A DNA stretch of 64,000 bases from Moniliella sp. 'wahieum' (GCA_003971905.1 RSEE01000024.1:62001-126000); one strand, 5' to 3'. Counted from the first letter of the stretch, positions 30,735-43,216 are shown. Made by a program: numbers and translations. Notes: generated by a model not told the origin, from the sequence alone.

Positions 30735-33376
30735 ATGCGTGGGCTGGTCCTCCTCTCTGCCGCGCTCGCCGCGCTCGCCCCCGCGCACGCCGCCGTGCTG
30801 CCCCCGCACCCTCGCCGCCTCTGCGCCCAGCGCCGCGCCCGTCAGCTCCAGCGCCGGCCCCTCCCTCGCTCCCTCTGCCGCCGCCCCGTCTGGCTGGGCC
30901 GCCACCTACACCCCTCCCGCCGCCTTCCCCACGGCCGACTATCAGTCCTTCTACCAGCCTCCGGCCGGCACGACGGTGGAGCCGCGGCCGGCGATTGTGG
31001 ATGCCGTCCCGCTCGGCCCCAATGCGCCCCACTACCTTCCCGACGCGGGCAATCCGTCTGCCTTGCCTACCACTGCGCCCTCGCTCTCGGCCAAGGTGCT
31101 GCCACTGCCTTCGTCGTCCGCGCCGTCGGCCCCGTCCGCCACAGCCAGCGCGATTGGCACGCTCAAAGCCCGTCTGGCCGCCTTGGTGGCGACCAACACA
31201 TCTAGTACGGCGGCCACGTGTGAGCTGTGCAAGCGCGGCTTGGCCCTGGGCCAAGCCTTTGCCCGGACGTACCCCGACGCGGTGCCCAAGGTGCTAGGCG
31301 ACCTGTGCAGTACGTACCAGGCCCCAAAGCAGGCACAAGAAGAACTATGCGACGCTGGCCCAGGCGCAGGAGGCCTGTTATCTCAACTACAATGCGTCCG
31401 TCTTGGGCGGCGCGTATGCAGCGGTACTTTCGTACGCCGACTTGACTCCCGACCAGACCAACCAGACGGCGGGCGATGCGGACGCGGAGATGATCTGCTA
31501 CCAGACGCTGGACCTCTGTCCTGCCCCGGCGCCAATGAACTTGACTGCGTCCGATCTGACCTACTGGTTTGCCCGGAGCAACACGTCCGTCGCTGTCCCC
31601 CGAGGCAGCCAAGCAGAGCGCAACGTACCAAGCTCAACGCGATGCGCTGCGCGCCCAAAACGCGCCTGGCCTCGCCGCCTTCAAACCGTTGCCCACCTCA
31701 GCGACATTCACCTCGATCCGCGATTCCAGCCCGGCACCGAGCGCAGTGCACCAATGGCCAATGCTGCCGCACCGACGCGTGGAACCACTCGATGACGTCC
31801 CAACCACCTTCGTATTTCCCCGGCGGGACGTTGCCTGCTACCAATGTGTCGGAAGCAGCGCGGTACTGGGGCAACTATGCGTGCGATTCACCTTGGTCCT
31901 TGGTGGCGTCCATGTTTGAGGCGGTGCAGCAGGTCTTGCCCCAAGGCAAAAAGTTGGCCTTGTCCTTGTTTACGGGGGATATGGTGACGCATGAAGGATC
32001 GGCAAATTGGCACTTGACACGCGACTTGCTCCTCTACACCCAGCAAGGCTTAGTCGACTTGATGGCACGCTACCTCGGCCCGGCACCTGTGATGCTGACC
32101 CTGGGCAACCATGATACCGGTACGTACACACACTTTCTAGTGCCGCAGCGGGGTGGGGGGGGGGGGGGGTAACCTCTCCGGCGAGGCGAGCCAGGCCGAG
32201 GTCGGTACACAAAACTAATGCCAGACTTTTGTTTTTTCTCTTTTCTCTTTCTTTGGTGTGGCTTTTTTTTATGATGAGCAGTGCCGGACGACTTTGCTCC
32301 CGTTGGTACCTTGCCCGACGACCGGGGTGCGGAGCTGCAATGGGAATGGGACCACATTGCGGACCTGATCCAGTCCAAAGGGTGGCTCAAGGGAGAAGCG
32401 TTGGCCATGTGCGCAAGCACAGTTCGGGCTTCTCTGCCTTGGTTCACCCAGGCAACCAGACGGGCGTATTGGCCATCCCGCCGCTTCGGATCATCTCGTT
32501 GAATGCCGACATGTGGTACACGGGCAACGTGTACACCATGATTCAGGGAGCGACCAACCCGGATCGGTCGGGTATGCTGCGATGGGTGACGGACGAGTTG
32601 CTCCACGCCGAAGAGAAGGGGGAAAAGTATGGATCATGGGCCACGTCTTGCCCGCCTGGGCCGATGGCGACGCATGGGCCAATCCGACGCAACTGTTTCG
32701 AGCGATTGTGGACCGGTTCGCGTCCACGTCGTTGGTTCACCTCTTTTTCGGACATACCCACGAAGACCAGTTCTCCGTCTTTTATCCGTTCCAACCTGCG
32801 CCTTCGGCTTCATCCAACATCCCACCGCCGGCGACGGGCCAAAACGGCTCGGCGATGCCCATCGATACCGCTCGTACCGGCCGTGCGACGGCGTTCATGG
32901 CGCCCAGCGTAACGCCGGGCAGTAACCTCAACCCGGAGTTCCGTATCTACACCGCCGACCCGCACGGCTGGCACGTGCATGACATCCAGCAGTACGTGAC
33001 GCGTCTGCAAGATGTCGCTTCGGGGGTGACAGCGTCGCCGGTGTGGGAACTGTTGTACTCGGCGCGCGACACGTACGGACACTTTCCTGCGCTGGTCCAG
33101 GCCGGTGCGTATGCCGGCCCGGCGGCGTTGGACCACACTGCCTGGCCCGCCCACTTGCCTCTCAACGGCACCTTTTGGGCCGCGGTGACGGACGAAATGG
33201 TGTTGCGCCCGTCGTTGGTTTCGCTCCACACTGCCCTCAGCTCCGGCAACTCGTCCACCGCGCTTCAATGTACCGAGGGCGACTGTTTGCCGGCCAAAAT
33301 CTGTTACTTGCGCGCGGGCGATGCACGCCAAGGCGCCGAATGCATCCAGGGCTACTCGTCCGTCCAGGGAGGGTAA
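30735..33376 (+). CDS. Secreted acid sphingomyelinase-like phosphodiesterase with saposin-B domain
   Basis: This is a predicted zinc metallophosphoesterase that cleaves sphingomyelin-type or inositol-phosphate sphingolipids outside the cell or in the vacuole. The start ATG at 30735 opens MRGLVLLSAALAALAPAHA, a signal peptide. A saposin-B-like region begins TCELCKRGLALGQAF (about 31217). Metal-binding motifs follow in family order: HLSDIHLDPRF, LFTGDMVTHE, LTLGNHDT, IMGHVLPAWADGD and FFGHTHEDQF. An intron at 32120-32281 lies directly after GNHDT. The C-terminal domain (VTRLQDVASG, YLRAGDARQGAEC, TAA at 33374) is cysteine-containing as in acid sphingomyelinases. Several one-base frame changes separate the signal peptide from the body and occur near 31345 and 31620. 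Confidence 0.88.
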
Positions 33377-34086
33377 CTTTTTTTCTTTCTTTTTTACATG
33401 AGATCCCTTGCCTTTCCCTTGAAGACTTTGTGTCATCCTTCCCTTTCATGTCTCTTTGTCTTTGTTTTTGTCTTGACCTCGGCCTCGGTGCCTGTCTCTT
33501 CTCTTCACACCCCCTTTTTGGCTATTCTTGCTACGTACTGTACACGGCTGCGTGTGTCGCAATTGAAACGCGGCCCCAACTGATTTGCCTACCAGTACCA
33601 ATCCTCTTGTGCCATCGGTAGCTCCCTCTGCCCCATAAAGGGAACGCTCTGAAATGAGAGACGTGTCGTGGTGATCGGATTTTCAAAACGTTCTCATACG
33701 TGAACACGACTGTAGAAGGAACCACCGCTTTTGCTGGGCCCCACAGCAGGGCAACAGACATGTAAAATAGAAAGACCAAAACGAAACAAGCGAATGAAAG
33801 ACAGGAGGGGAAAAGAAGTCAAATAGAGAGAGTCACGAGCGAGCCTACGTATAGTAGTTGCCGCGCATAGGAAGTCGGTAGGCCAAGCCAGACCAGGCCA
33901 GGTCAGACCACAACAGGTAGACCAGAGGAGGCTGCACCAAGCCATGTCCATGTCTTGTCCACCACCCCAGTGCATGCTCCCGCGGGGCGAGCGACCGTGG
34001 TGGGTCCGCCGTCGGCTGGAGCGCCACCGCGTTCCGCATTCCCATTCGTGCATGGAAGTTGGTGTGAGAACGGGGGGGGGGGGTGC
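33377..34086. other. Intergenic region between convergent genes
   Basis: T-rich 3' flank of the sphingomyelinase-like gene (33378-33490), then an AT-richer stretch to about 33850 and a G run at 34074-34083 next to the protease stop. No gene is recognised. Confidence 0.5.
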
Positions 34087-35964
34087 TCAGGCCGCCTGGA
34101 AGAGGCTGAGCAGGCCACCAAAGTTGGGCACGCCGAGGCCTGTGGGCGGGTCAAACCCACGGTCGGCCGGCAAGCAGAGTTGGGACACGGGTGGGGGCAT
34201 CCATGCTTTGCCCTTGGTCACGTCGCGCAGCGCGCGGACGAGTAGGCAGACTGGTACATGGTAGGGTGGATGTACCCGACGGTAGGCAGCCCTTGTTGCG
34301 CGCGCGCTGCATTCACCAATGGCCATGTGGCTGGTAAAGATGGGCGAGCTACCGCTGGTACCGCCCGAGGTGTACAGCTGACCTTCAATGTAAATCGGCA
34401 GGCCTTCACCCACCGCAGCACCGTCCGAGATGATGCGGCCGGTCAGGTTGAAAAACTTGTGTTCCCACTCGGGCAAGGTGGCCGTGTACGCCTTGTGCGC
34501 CGCAGCTTGGTACTGCGGCATCTTGTACAGCCCCGAGTAGCCTGCGCCGCTCCTGGTGATTCATGGGAAGTATGAATGGTGGTGGGTTAGCACTTAGAGT
34601 AAGAGAGTACAAGCGGGAGGGGGGGTGGGAGCGAGGAGGTACGTACCAGAATCCACCGGCCGGGTCCGAAGGGTTGACCGCGTGCTCTTGTGAGCCAAAG
34701 CCTGCTGTGGCACCGATCAGGAAGATGGCCGGGGTGGTAGGGAAGGGCGGGTTGGAGTGGTCTGGGTTGGTGCACTTGAGATCTTCCGACGATTGCACGC
34801 CATTGAGACCCCAATCGCCACTAGCAAAGATGGTGGTGGTACCGACGGAAGCGAGTTTGAGAGCGGCTTTTTGGTACTGCTCCGCCTCGGCCGGCGTCAC
34901 GTCGGCCTCATCGGGGCCGTACGAGACACTGATCACACCGGGACGGTCTTCGGGTTTGCGCTCATAGACCATCTGCAGCGACTCGAGAATCTCATCGCCG
35001 TCGAGGCCAGCAACGAAAAAGAATTCACTGTTCAGCGGCGGGACGACCGAGGCGACCATGCTCAAGTCCAGCGCCGTCTCGGTACCGGGAGGCCGGAGCG
35101 AGTTGGTGGCATTGCCCGCGTAGGTGAGCTTGGGCTTGTAGCCCTTGAACTTGGGGTTGAACTTGTCGATAAAGAGGGACAGGTCGTGCAAGTCGAGCGA
35201 CTGGTCGTCGTACCCAATAATCATAATGTCCGAAAAGCCTTCTTTGGGCTGGTAGTACGTGTCGCCCAGGCCGTACAGCTGGCGCAAACATTTGGGCGTG
35301 ATGAGCGTCTGGTTGCACGTCGCCGATGCGTCGGCAAGGATCGTGTCGGCGACCTTGAGGTCAACGGGCTTGCGCGGGTGCGCACGGCTCTTGGGGTGAA
35401 TGAAGCTCGTCATAGGGCTCACGTGCTCGACCAGCCCCGAGATCTCAGCCGGGATGGTGTACGACTCGGCACGGAGCACTTGGCGCTGGCCCGCCACGTC
35501 GTACAGCGACAACGGGGACTGGAACAGCTCCTCCACCTCGCTCTGCGCCGTAGTCACCGTCACATAGTCGCCCAGCTTGGAGAAGGCATAGTCGGTGAAG
35601 CCCTTTCCCTCGAGCCACTGCTCCAACTCAGCACGCGCATCGGGCGCCGGGGCAACGTAGGACGCCGTCTCGTCGTCCGACACAGCCACGGCATCTGGCC
35701 GTTGGAGAGAGAGATCTGGGTGAGACGTTCCTCGAGCGCATCGAGCTTGGGCGACTTGAGGTGGAGGGTGAACTGGTAGGGGGCGGCGAAGGAGCGGCGC
35801 TGGGCCTGGATGTGGGGCGGAAGGAGGGTGAAGTGGCCGCTGCCGCGCGAGGCTGGCGCAGAGCGGGTGAGGGCGCTGCTGCCGGCGATGAGAGAGGCGG
35901 CGTCGGCAGAGGCCAGCAGGGCCGGGGCCAGGAGGAGCGCCGCACGCAGGCCAGAGAAGAGCAT
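34087..35964 (-). CDS. Sedolisin-family (S53) secreted peptidase, tripeptidyl-peptidase-like
   Basis: This acid serine-carboxyl peptidase is made as a secreted zymogen. The start ATG (35962-35964) opens MLFSGLRAALLLAPALLASADA, a signal peptide. The pro-domain includes LEQWLEGKGFTDYAFSKLGDYV and a VSPMTSF end. The catalytic domain has ITPKCLRQLYGLGDTY, the Glu/Asp pair in GTETALDLSM, the oxyanion-hole Asp in FASGDWGLNG, and the Ser in YTSGGTSGSSPIF. The Ca-binding end is GFDPPTGLGVPNFGGLLSLF. An intron at 34553-34645 splits GGFW from SGAGYSGLYKMPQYQ. A frame change lies in the pro-domain near 35700. The C-terminus ends at the domain boundary with no extension. Confidence 0.92.
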
Positions 35965-36028
35965 TTGGGGGGGCGGAAGGGGGGGAGGGAGGGCGGGGCA
36001 AGCGGAGGGCGGGAGGGTGGGCGGAGGC

Positions 36029-36039
36029 GCGCGCTTTAT
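36029..36039 (-). promoter_or_regulatory. TATA box of the sedolisin gene
   Basis: CGTATAAAGCG on the - strand lies about 70 bases upstream of the ATG, the same spacing as for the sphingomyelinase-like gene. Confidence 0.6.
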
Positions 36040-36099
36040 ACGGTCCACGACGGGCAGGCGAATGGATCAGGTGGGGGATGCCGACAGGCACGTGGACGG

Positions 36100-39000
36100 C
36101 CATCCAATTATCCAAGCGGCAGATGCTGCTCCGGGCCCTCTCAGACACCTGCCGCTGAGCTGTGCCCTGCCGTGCTGGTCGGATGCCATCCCGCCTGTCT
36201 GGGCAGCGTCATCGGCGCTGTGCGTGATGCAAGGGGATACTGGCCCTTGCATGATCGGACGCATGCATGATGCCTGATACATACCCATATTGCATGCTCT
36301 AGCACGACGAGCGCTTAGCGCTTACCACTTGCTGCTAGACACTCTAGCCACTCTACGTTGATCGATTGTCATTCACTAGTCACTCCATATTCAGCCCAGC
36401 CTAGGAGACTGGCGGTGGGCTAGGTAGGCCTTATCGATGGGGTAGCACTTTGGGGCTGCTCAACCGGACAGGCAGCAGCAGCTGACACTGGCGCCCTGCT
36501 GGAGGCCAACCACGCGGACAGAGCTTGTTATGAGTCGGATGGCCTTCTGGGCTTCCACATGCTCGTATGTATCAGGCGTAGGTAGGTAGTATGCCGGTGT
36601 ATGACGTATCCCTTGTACATTGGACGCACACGCTTCCTGCTTCACCTCACCCGCTCACCATCCAATATCCATCCGGCTTTCTGACGCCGAGCATGTGGAT
36701 GCCCAGCGCACGGTGCAATCAATATTCAATCCGCTCCAACGCCCCATCCACGGGCCAGACCAATCCAGGCGACGAGTGTAGGCGACCAGTGTAGGCGACC
36801 AGGGCAGGCGACCAGTTCCACCGACCAGCCACCGACCCCCTCTACCCTCTTCTAGCCAGCCGGCTGCTAGCCACATGCAACAACATGTGCCGCATGGCTG
36901 CCTCTTGCCTCTGAGATCTGATTGTCCGGCGCCAGCGCCCAACGCTCAGCGCTCAGAAGGTCAGAGCCTGACGGGCCAAGCGAATCAGCTGGCCAAGCCC
37001 CAGGACCCAGTCAGTACTATGCAACAAGCGAATCGAATCCGGTGCGACGCGCGGTTCGACCGTAGCGGTAAGATACAGTGCAAACGATGATGTCGATGAT
37101 CGGTGATCGGTGATGATCGCCAGCAAGGTGCTCGCGCCCCATAGGGTCAGTGTCTTTCCGCTGGCACTGGCCACTTGCCAGCTGCCCCTCCCCCCGACCC
37201 GAAAGAGAACGTTCGGTGACGATCCTTGGGCGTTTAGCGCTTAGCCGCTTAGCTGCTGAGTCTTAGCTCAGCGCTCGGCTCAGCCTGAGCGCTGAGGCTT
37301 GGTACGTAGGCCTTCTTTAAGCTTTCCACACCAAGGCACATCCGCCCCGCTAGTCGGTTTCCAATGCGGATTCCACTTCCCACTCCCTCTGGGCTAGAAC
37401 TGGTAACCGGTAACCGGTCAACGCATCCATGTGGGCGTCTGCGCCCAACAGTCACACCAGCTTGGCTGGTCTTGGCATGCCTTACCTACTCCACTCCTAT
37501 CTGTTGCAGCAGGCGGATGACTCTATATCTAACCCACGCCTTCATCATATGCGGCCGCTTTCAATTCATGAAGAGAGAGCTTATTCTTCTGAAGCTGATA
37601 AAATTCTCACGTGGCCGGTTCACTTGTCCCAGTACTCACAATTACCCTCAGCTTACATGTCCCAGATGGTTGATTCGTATCACCACATCACTGGCAGAGC
37701 ACCACCAAAGCTCTCTTCCCCATGGCCAGACGTCGAAAACGGCGTCACTCGCACGGCTTGCATCACTCGCACTAGCGCTTCGTAGTATACAAGTCACTAG
37801 TAGTCTCGTCTGTCACACGCATCACATGTCACTTCGCCATTTCCTCATGCGGCTAGCCAACTATCAATCGGCAACGCGTCAACCACAACCGTCGCATTAT
37901 CTCAAGAAAGCGCATCCGGTTTTCACGCTTTCTCTTCTCTCCTTGTCTTTACCGGGAGCTGTCGAGCCTTTCAACCGTCACCGCGTCACACCTGTTGTTC
38001 TCAGCGCTTTGTTCATCGATAATTCGCATCATTGCTCCCGGCTGGCCCACTTGTTGGTGCCAGACCCACATGATGAGGCACCCACACCCCAACTCAATTC
38101 CACTCCTTCGGTCACATGTCACATCGAAATATGACGACCTCTGACACGTGTTCATATATCCCTAGCATTATACTGTTATCTCCCCGATTTCTCCATTGTC
38201 CGCACTGCCAGCACACCGAGCGATTTAACTGAGCGGTTTGCATTTATACCTCTTGTCACTCTTCCAGCTATTAGTACGTCAGTACTGTCATAGTAGAGTT
38301 GGCTGATCTCGCTCCCATTTCCAATTTCTTCGTCTCGAGCGTTTCGCTCTTTCCCTGTTTCTCCCACTTCGCACCATGTCCTCTCTGCTCTTGCTTCTTC
38401 CCCACGAACGATTGCTACACCCCTTGACCTAGTCTCAATTCTGGTCTCCCTCGCCTTAGCCCCGACTGTGACTCTACCCGCAATACTCCAGAAGGGACTA
38501 GGGAGGCGCATTGGGACTTGCAAGTTGTGAGCCCTTGTGACATGTGAGCCAGCTACAGGAGTGACATGTGACAGCTCTCTAACTCACGGGATGAAATGCT
38601 GTGGTGAGATCTATATAGCCCATCTGTTGTGGGTAAAAACTGTGTTATGAGAGCACATGTCAACAGGTCCCCATCCCTACTGCCAGGATTTTTTTGTTAA
38701 ACCCTCTTCTCTCTCTCTTTTTCTTCTCTTTCATTCGTCAGGACTGATTGTACTGAAAGTCTTTCTTCAATATATCGCTACGTTTAGTTTTCAACCTCTC
38801 ATCAATCAGTACCCACAACGGTCAAACCTTTCACCGTTGTTTTTTCCTGTCAACATACGTATAATGTTAGTAACTAGTACAGGTGCCCTACTTGAAACAC
38901 CCGCCGTGGATGGTCCACAGTTTGGGTTCTTAAGTGAGAACTGTTGGCAGAGGGTTTTTTATGAAATGCTTTTGTCCATGCAGTTGAACTGTAAGCATCG

Positions 39001-39645
39001 GGACGATCCCATGTTTCATACGTGTTGCTTGCTCTCAGACCATCAGCAGGACGGGCATATTACCATCATCATACCTTCTTCTCCGTCTATTGTTGTATTA
39101 AACCATTATGGACGGTGGTTAGAATCAACCTAACCCTATTAAGAAAGGTCGGATCGAACCCGCCGAGGCGCGTAACCGATCAGCCCCCCCCTCTCAAAGG
39201 CCAGTCTTCACGCATAAAAGACGAACGTTTGCACTCACTGCTGCGCTGGTCTGAGATGTGAAAGGAGTCGGGGAGACCGCCGTTGGCTCGCCAGCCATAG
39301 TAGCGTATAACACCAGCATTTAATTTGAGATTCATCAACAACATCAGGATGTGGGTGTGCAAAAGAGAGACAGTACTAATCTGGGACATATGAACTTGCG
39401 TCTGCTGATGAGCATGACGGTAGGTGTTGGTGTTGGGCGTGTTCACGTTATTCACTCTCTGGCCGTGCTCGGGTCCGCGCGGTCAGCAAATGGGACCAAC
39501 CACGACATGTGGGGTAAACACATTGTTCCGCCCTTCCAAATTCCAGCCTGGCTGCGATTCCGCCCGCGACCTGCCGGCTGGTTCTGTTTTCTTCCAAGCC
39601 CAGCGCAACCGACGCATCAGCCGCCGGCTGCTACTCCATCCACCA
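36100..39645. other. 3.5 kb gene-poor region, lower GC in its right half
   Basis: No gene is convincing here. Repeats include GGCGACCAGTGTA-type tandem units at 36767-36820 and AGCGCT/AGCGCTTAG words at 36306-36320, 36938-36955 and 37225-37300. From about 37500 to 39400 the sequence is visibly AT-richer than the rest of the window. Open frames of 256 codons (37364-38134, +) and 158 codons (38657-39133, +) exist. The second contains FLSENCWQRVFYEMLLSMQ, which I cannot assign. Both may be chance. Confidence 0.5.
36767..36832. repeat. Tandem GGCGACCAG repeat
   Basis: Four imperfect units built on GGCGACCAG(TGTA) lie head to tail in the gene-poor region. Confidence 0.7.
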
Positions 39646-41072
39646 ATGCTGCTGCTGCTGGCGCTCTGCGCGCATGCGCATGCGCCCTCGGTCGCCGCGC
39701 CGCTGCCTGTTGCACGTGCCACGCTTGCCTCGGCCGCCTCGGCCACCTCGGCCCCTCGAAGCCATCCAAGTTTCCTCAGCCCCGCACGTGGGAGGAGATC
39801 GCGGTCAGCGCCAGCAAGCCAGCCATCAACCCCCCCACGCCTGCCGACTGGAAGCGGCCCATCCCACCGGGCGTGGAGCCTGCATACGATGCCGCGCTGA
39901 AATTCATCGCCGAGCGGAAGAAGGTCGCTTTGGCCGAGCAGGCCAAGGCGGAGCAGGCTGCCGTTGTGGCTGCGACGACGGGCAACCTGAAAGATGTCCC
40001 GAAGCTTGTTGCGGAGGCCGAAACGCTTGCGACGCTGTCCGAGTTAAATGACCCGGCTATCCGCTGGGCGTAAGCCAGGTTGGTGCGACATGTCGCGTCC
40101 GGCTGTGCGTTACATGCGGGAGCAGTCCTGGCGTCGCCAGACTTACCTCTCTACGGGCGACCGGAAACCCGTCAAGCGCTCCCACCAGGAACTTGGCCCG
40201 CTCTTGACGCTCCAATTCCGCGCCCAGGTCATGAAGATCATCCCTGACCTAATCCCCTTTGCTGTTCCGACGGCCGACCTTCAGCTCTTCTATGGTGGGC
40301 CATGGCTTTGGCGACCATGGTGGCGTGGCGGGCGATGTCCACCCAGGTGTGCTGGTGCCTGCGCACAAGGTACGTTTGCCCCCCTTTCCTTATGATCGGA
40401 ACTCGACGACTAACTTGCGCGTGCTTTGACTTCCGCCCCATCGCTCCAGACGCTCGACGTGCCGCGTGTCGAGGCCACCGTCTTCCATCCCGACGAACGG
40501 ACCTACTCGCTGGCCATGGTGGACCTTGATGCGCCCGATGAGGAGCACGTAACCTACCAGCAGTGGCTTCACTGGCTCATTGAGGACATCCCACTCAGTG
40601 CAACCAACACGGTGATTGACCAGGCCCGATTCTGGCTGGCGAGAGTCCGGGCAAGGTGGTGCACCCCTATGTCCCGCCTCACCCGGCCCAAGGCAGTGGC
40701 AAGCACCGGTACGCTACGGTGCTCATGACCAAGCACAACGCCGCCGATGACGGATTGGGGCTCAAAAAGTCGAGCGATAACGAGTACAAAACGCCGGTCA
40801 CCTCGAGCGCCTACCCATGCCCCCGCTGCCGCCTCAAGTAGCCAAGGCCAAGGCCGGCCAGCTGTCCATTCGCGGGAACGGTTCAGTATGCGTGAGTACC
40901 TAAGTGTCCGCGGCTTGGACGTCGCTGGTCTCCACTTTTCCGCGAACAGTGGGACGAAGGCCAGCCGGCCAAGGCGGTGACCAAAGTGCATCAGGACCTG
41001 GGCATCCCGGAGATCATCTACGAGTCGGTCGTTCACTACGCTCCCAAGAACTATGTTCCGCCCAAGGCATAA
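39646..41072 (+). CDS. MRPL35: Mitochondrial large-subunit ribosomal protein mL38 (PEBP fold)
   Basis: This structural protein of the mitochondrial 54S subunit carries a phosphatidylethanolamine-binding-protein domain. The start at 39646 opens MLLLLALCAHAHAPS, a plausible presequence, although the body continues in another frame: PQPRTWEEIAVSASKPAINPP, then PADWKRPIPPGVEPAYDAAL. The PEBP part shows VGHGFGD-like sequence and an intron at 40370-40449. It continues LDVPRVEATVFHPDERTY, LAMVDLDAPDEEHVTYQQWL, HWLIEDIPLS, then VVHPYVPPHPAQGSGKHRYA. The end is DLGIPEIIYESVVHYAPKNY and VPPKA, TAA at 41070. Several one-base frame changes occur. Confidence 0.87.
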
Positions 41073-41409
41073 GGAGGCCCCAGATGCATTGCATGTCTCT
41101 CTACCCATCGTCTCTGCTGGTATACCATAGGCTTGCCCTCGTCCCCACTTGCACAGGGGGACTCCTTCCCCCACTCCTTTCCCACGCGATCGCGGGCGCG
41201 GCGGTGAAGGGATTTTCAGGGCAGGAACCAATCGTAGGGTTGCTGCAACCGGGCGTGGCGGGTCACGTGACGGGTAAGAATGCAATGTTCAATCGTCCCA
41301 TACCCCCTCGGTGCGAGGGCGAGAGTGGAGCTTCTCGTTTCGCTCGCTTTTTCGACGTGGAGCAGAGAGCAGCTGCCGTGCGCAGGCACCTCCACCACTG
41401 CGCCCCGCC

Positions 41410-42223
41410 ATGCCCGTCCCGTCCTGCGTGCGCGGCAAGTACTGGCTGCTTCCCGTCGCCGCCGCGCTCGCCTGGCTCATCGACCTGCTGGGCCTGCTGG
41501 CGCTGTGGGCACACGAGGGCTATCCGCGCTACCGGCCCTGGCTCGGCCAGCTCGTCTACATCTCCAACATTGCCGCCGCCACCCCGACCCAGCACGGGTT
41601 CTTTATGGTGTTCTCCATCGCCACCGCCGCCTGTATGCCGCCACTATCCTCACTGTCCACCGCCTCCGCCGTGCCCACCACATCCCCCACCCTCTCCACA
41701 CCATCTCTTGGCTGTGCGGCTGGGCCTCGTTGGGGTGCACCATGGCTGGGTGTGCGGTGCTGGTCACGCTGTCCATCATGGATGCAACCAACTACCCTAG
41801 CTTTCACTGGTCCTGCACCATCAGCTTTATTGTCTTTATCTGTGTCGCTGTCTTTTTCCAATGCTGTGAGCTTTTTATACTCGCCTACTCCCATCGCCAC
41901 CGCTCGCGCCGCCTCTTCCATATCCTCGTGTGGAACGGCGTGTTCAAGTTCTTGTCCTGCTCGGATCCATCGTGCTTGCCCTGGTCTTTGCTGTCATGTA
42001 CCTCCGATGCGACGGGGATGCGCGCAAGGACTGGCATCCCGACTGTGAACGCTCCCTTACCCTTTCGGCCGCGGCAGAATGGGCGATCGCACTGGGCTTT
42101 GTCCTACTGATACTGTCCTACATTGTAGACATGTGGGACGCACACCACGAGCTCGATCCTACTGAGGCCTATCGCCAGCGTCTTCTCCCTCTCGACTCGC
42201 TCGACACGGATGACGAGAGATGA
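41410..42223 (+). CDS. Frag1/DRAM/Sfk1-family membrane protein
   Basis: This is a multi-pass membrane protein. Family members include yeast Sfk1, which helps plasma-membrane PI4P signalling and lipid asymmetry. The start ATG at 41410 opens MPVPSCVRGKYWLLPVAAAL, then LAWLIDLLGLLALWAHEGYP and LVYISNIAAATPTQHGFFMV, the family's first helix and external loop. Next come TISWLCGWASLGCTMAGCAV, MDATNYPSFHWSCTISFIVF and ICVAVFFQCCELFILAYSHR, then VLVLLGSIVLALVFAVMYLR and SAAAEWAIALGFVLLILSYI. The soluble tail ends DSLDTDDER. Frame changes lie near 41630 and 41935. A palindromic GTCACGTGAC lies about 140 bases upstream (41265-41274). Confidence 0.8.
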
Positions 42224-43216
42224 GGAGGAAGACCTGGGCTTGGACTTGGGCCTGGAAGGCACGCCGTTGCAGGACAGATTAGCTTGGTCCACCAAACCTT
42301 CTTCCTACCTCCCCCTCTCACTCGGGTCGGACGAGTCGCTGGACCGTCCTGCCCACCGCCTCGACTCACCCCCTCTGCCTGAACCTGATCACCCAACGTC
42401 GCCGCTCCCATTAACAAGGACACCCTCACCACCTGCCCTCGCTTGATTCCTTCCTTCTTCCCCCCCCCCCCCCCCCCTTCCCTTCCCCCATCCCCTTCCC
42501 GCCACGATGCCCGCTCTGACCCGCAGGCGCGAGTCTTCCATGCCAGCCACTCGGTTGTGCCTTCCTCCCTAGCTTGCTGGACATTCCATTGTCACGCATT
42601 GTTACTCATTGCCACCCCAGATGCCCATCATTCTGCATTCGAGTCGCCGTGTGCCTTTCGCCCTTGTGGCCTTGACCCCCTCACACTCTTGTAATCTAGC
42701 ATTCTCCTTTGCTCTTGTCTGCTCACGCATCACGGGGCACGCGATGTGCGTCTGTGTACCTGTCACGGTGGTAGGGCCGACGCGGTCCAGAAAGTGGGAG
42801 AAGTACAGAGCTCGGAACATTGGTAGGGACGTCCTTCCCTCGATGCCTCCCTAACTAGAGACGAAGAGACGGGGCAGTAGGGCGCGTAGTATGGCAAGCC
42901 AAAGAGTCTGGCCGGGCAAGAAAAGGCGAGCGAGTGGACAGGTAGACCGCTGTATGGTCTTATCATCAGCTGACAGTCCCCTTGCGCCCCCCCAAGGGAT
43001 ACTGACGACTAGCTTATTGCCGGTAGACCACAGACGGCACATGAGGTTCAAGCAGTTTCCTGGGGTACCCACAAGTCTCTGGGCTATGTTACAAATCCGC
43101 CACAACACTAGCGAAGCGAGCCCGGTTGGCATCCTCCTGCAGGCTAGAAACTGTAGCATTCGGAAATGCGATGAATGCACGATGAATGCATTTGTGTATC
43201 CACGTTCAACCCACCT
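42224..43216. other. Intergenic region between convergent genes
   Basis: It contains a C run at 42460-42478 and C/T-rich sequence to about 42500. No RNA or protein gene is recognised. The MYST gene stop lies at its right edge. Confidence 0.5.

Noticed and set aside
37364-38134. 256-codon open frame on the + strand
   Set aside because: No domain, codon pattern or start context supports it; it lies in a gene-poor, compositionally odd tract and is left as unassigned.
39130-39200. tRNA-like GGGTTCGATCCGACC on the - strand
   Set aside because: The T stem does not pair, and no acceptor or anticodon arm fits around it.
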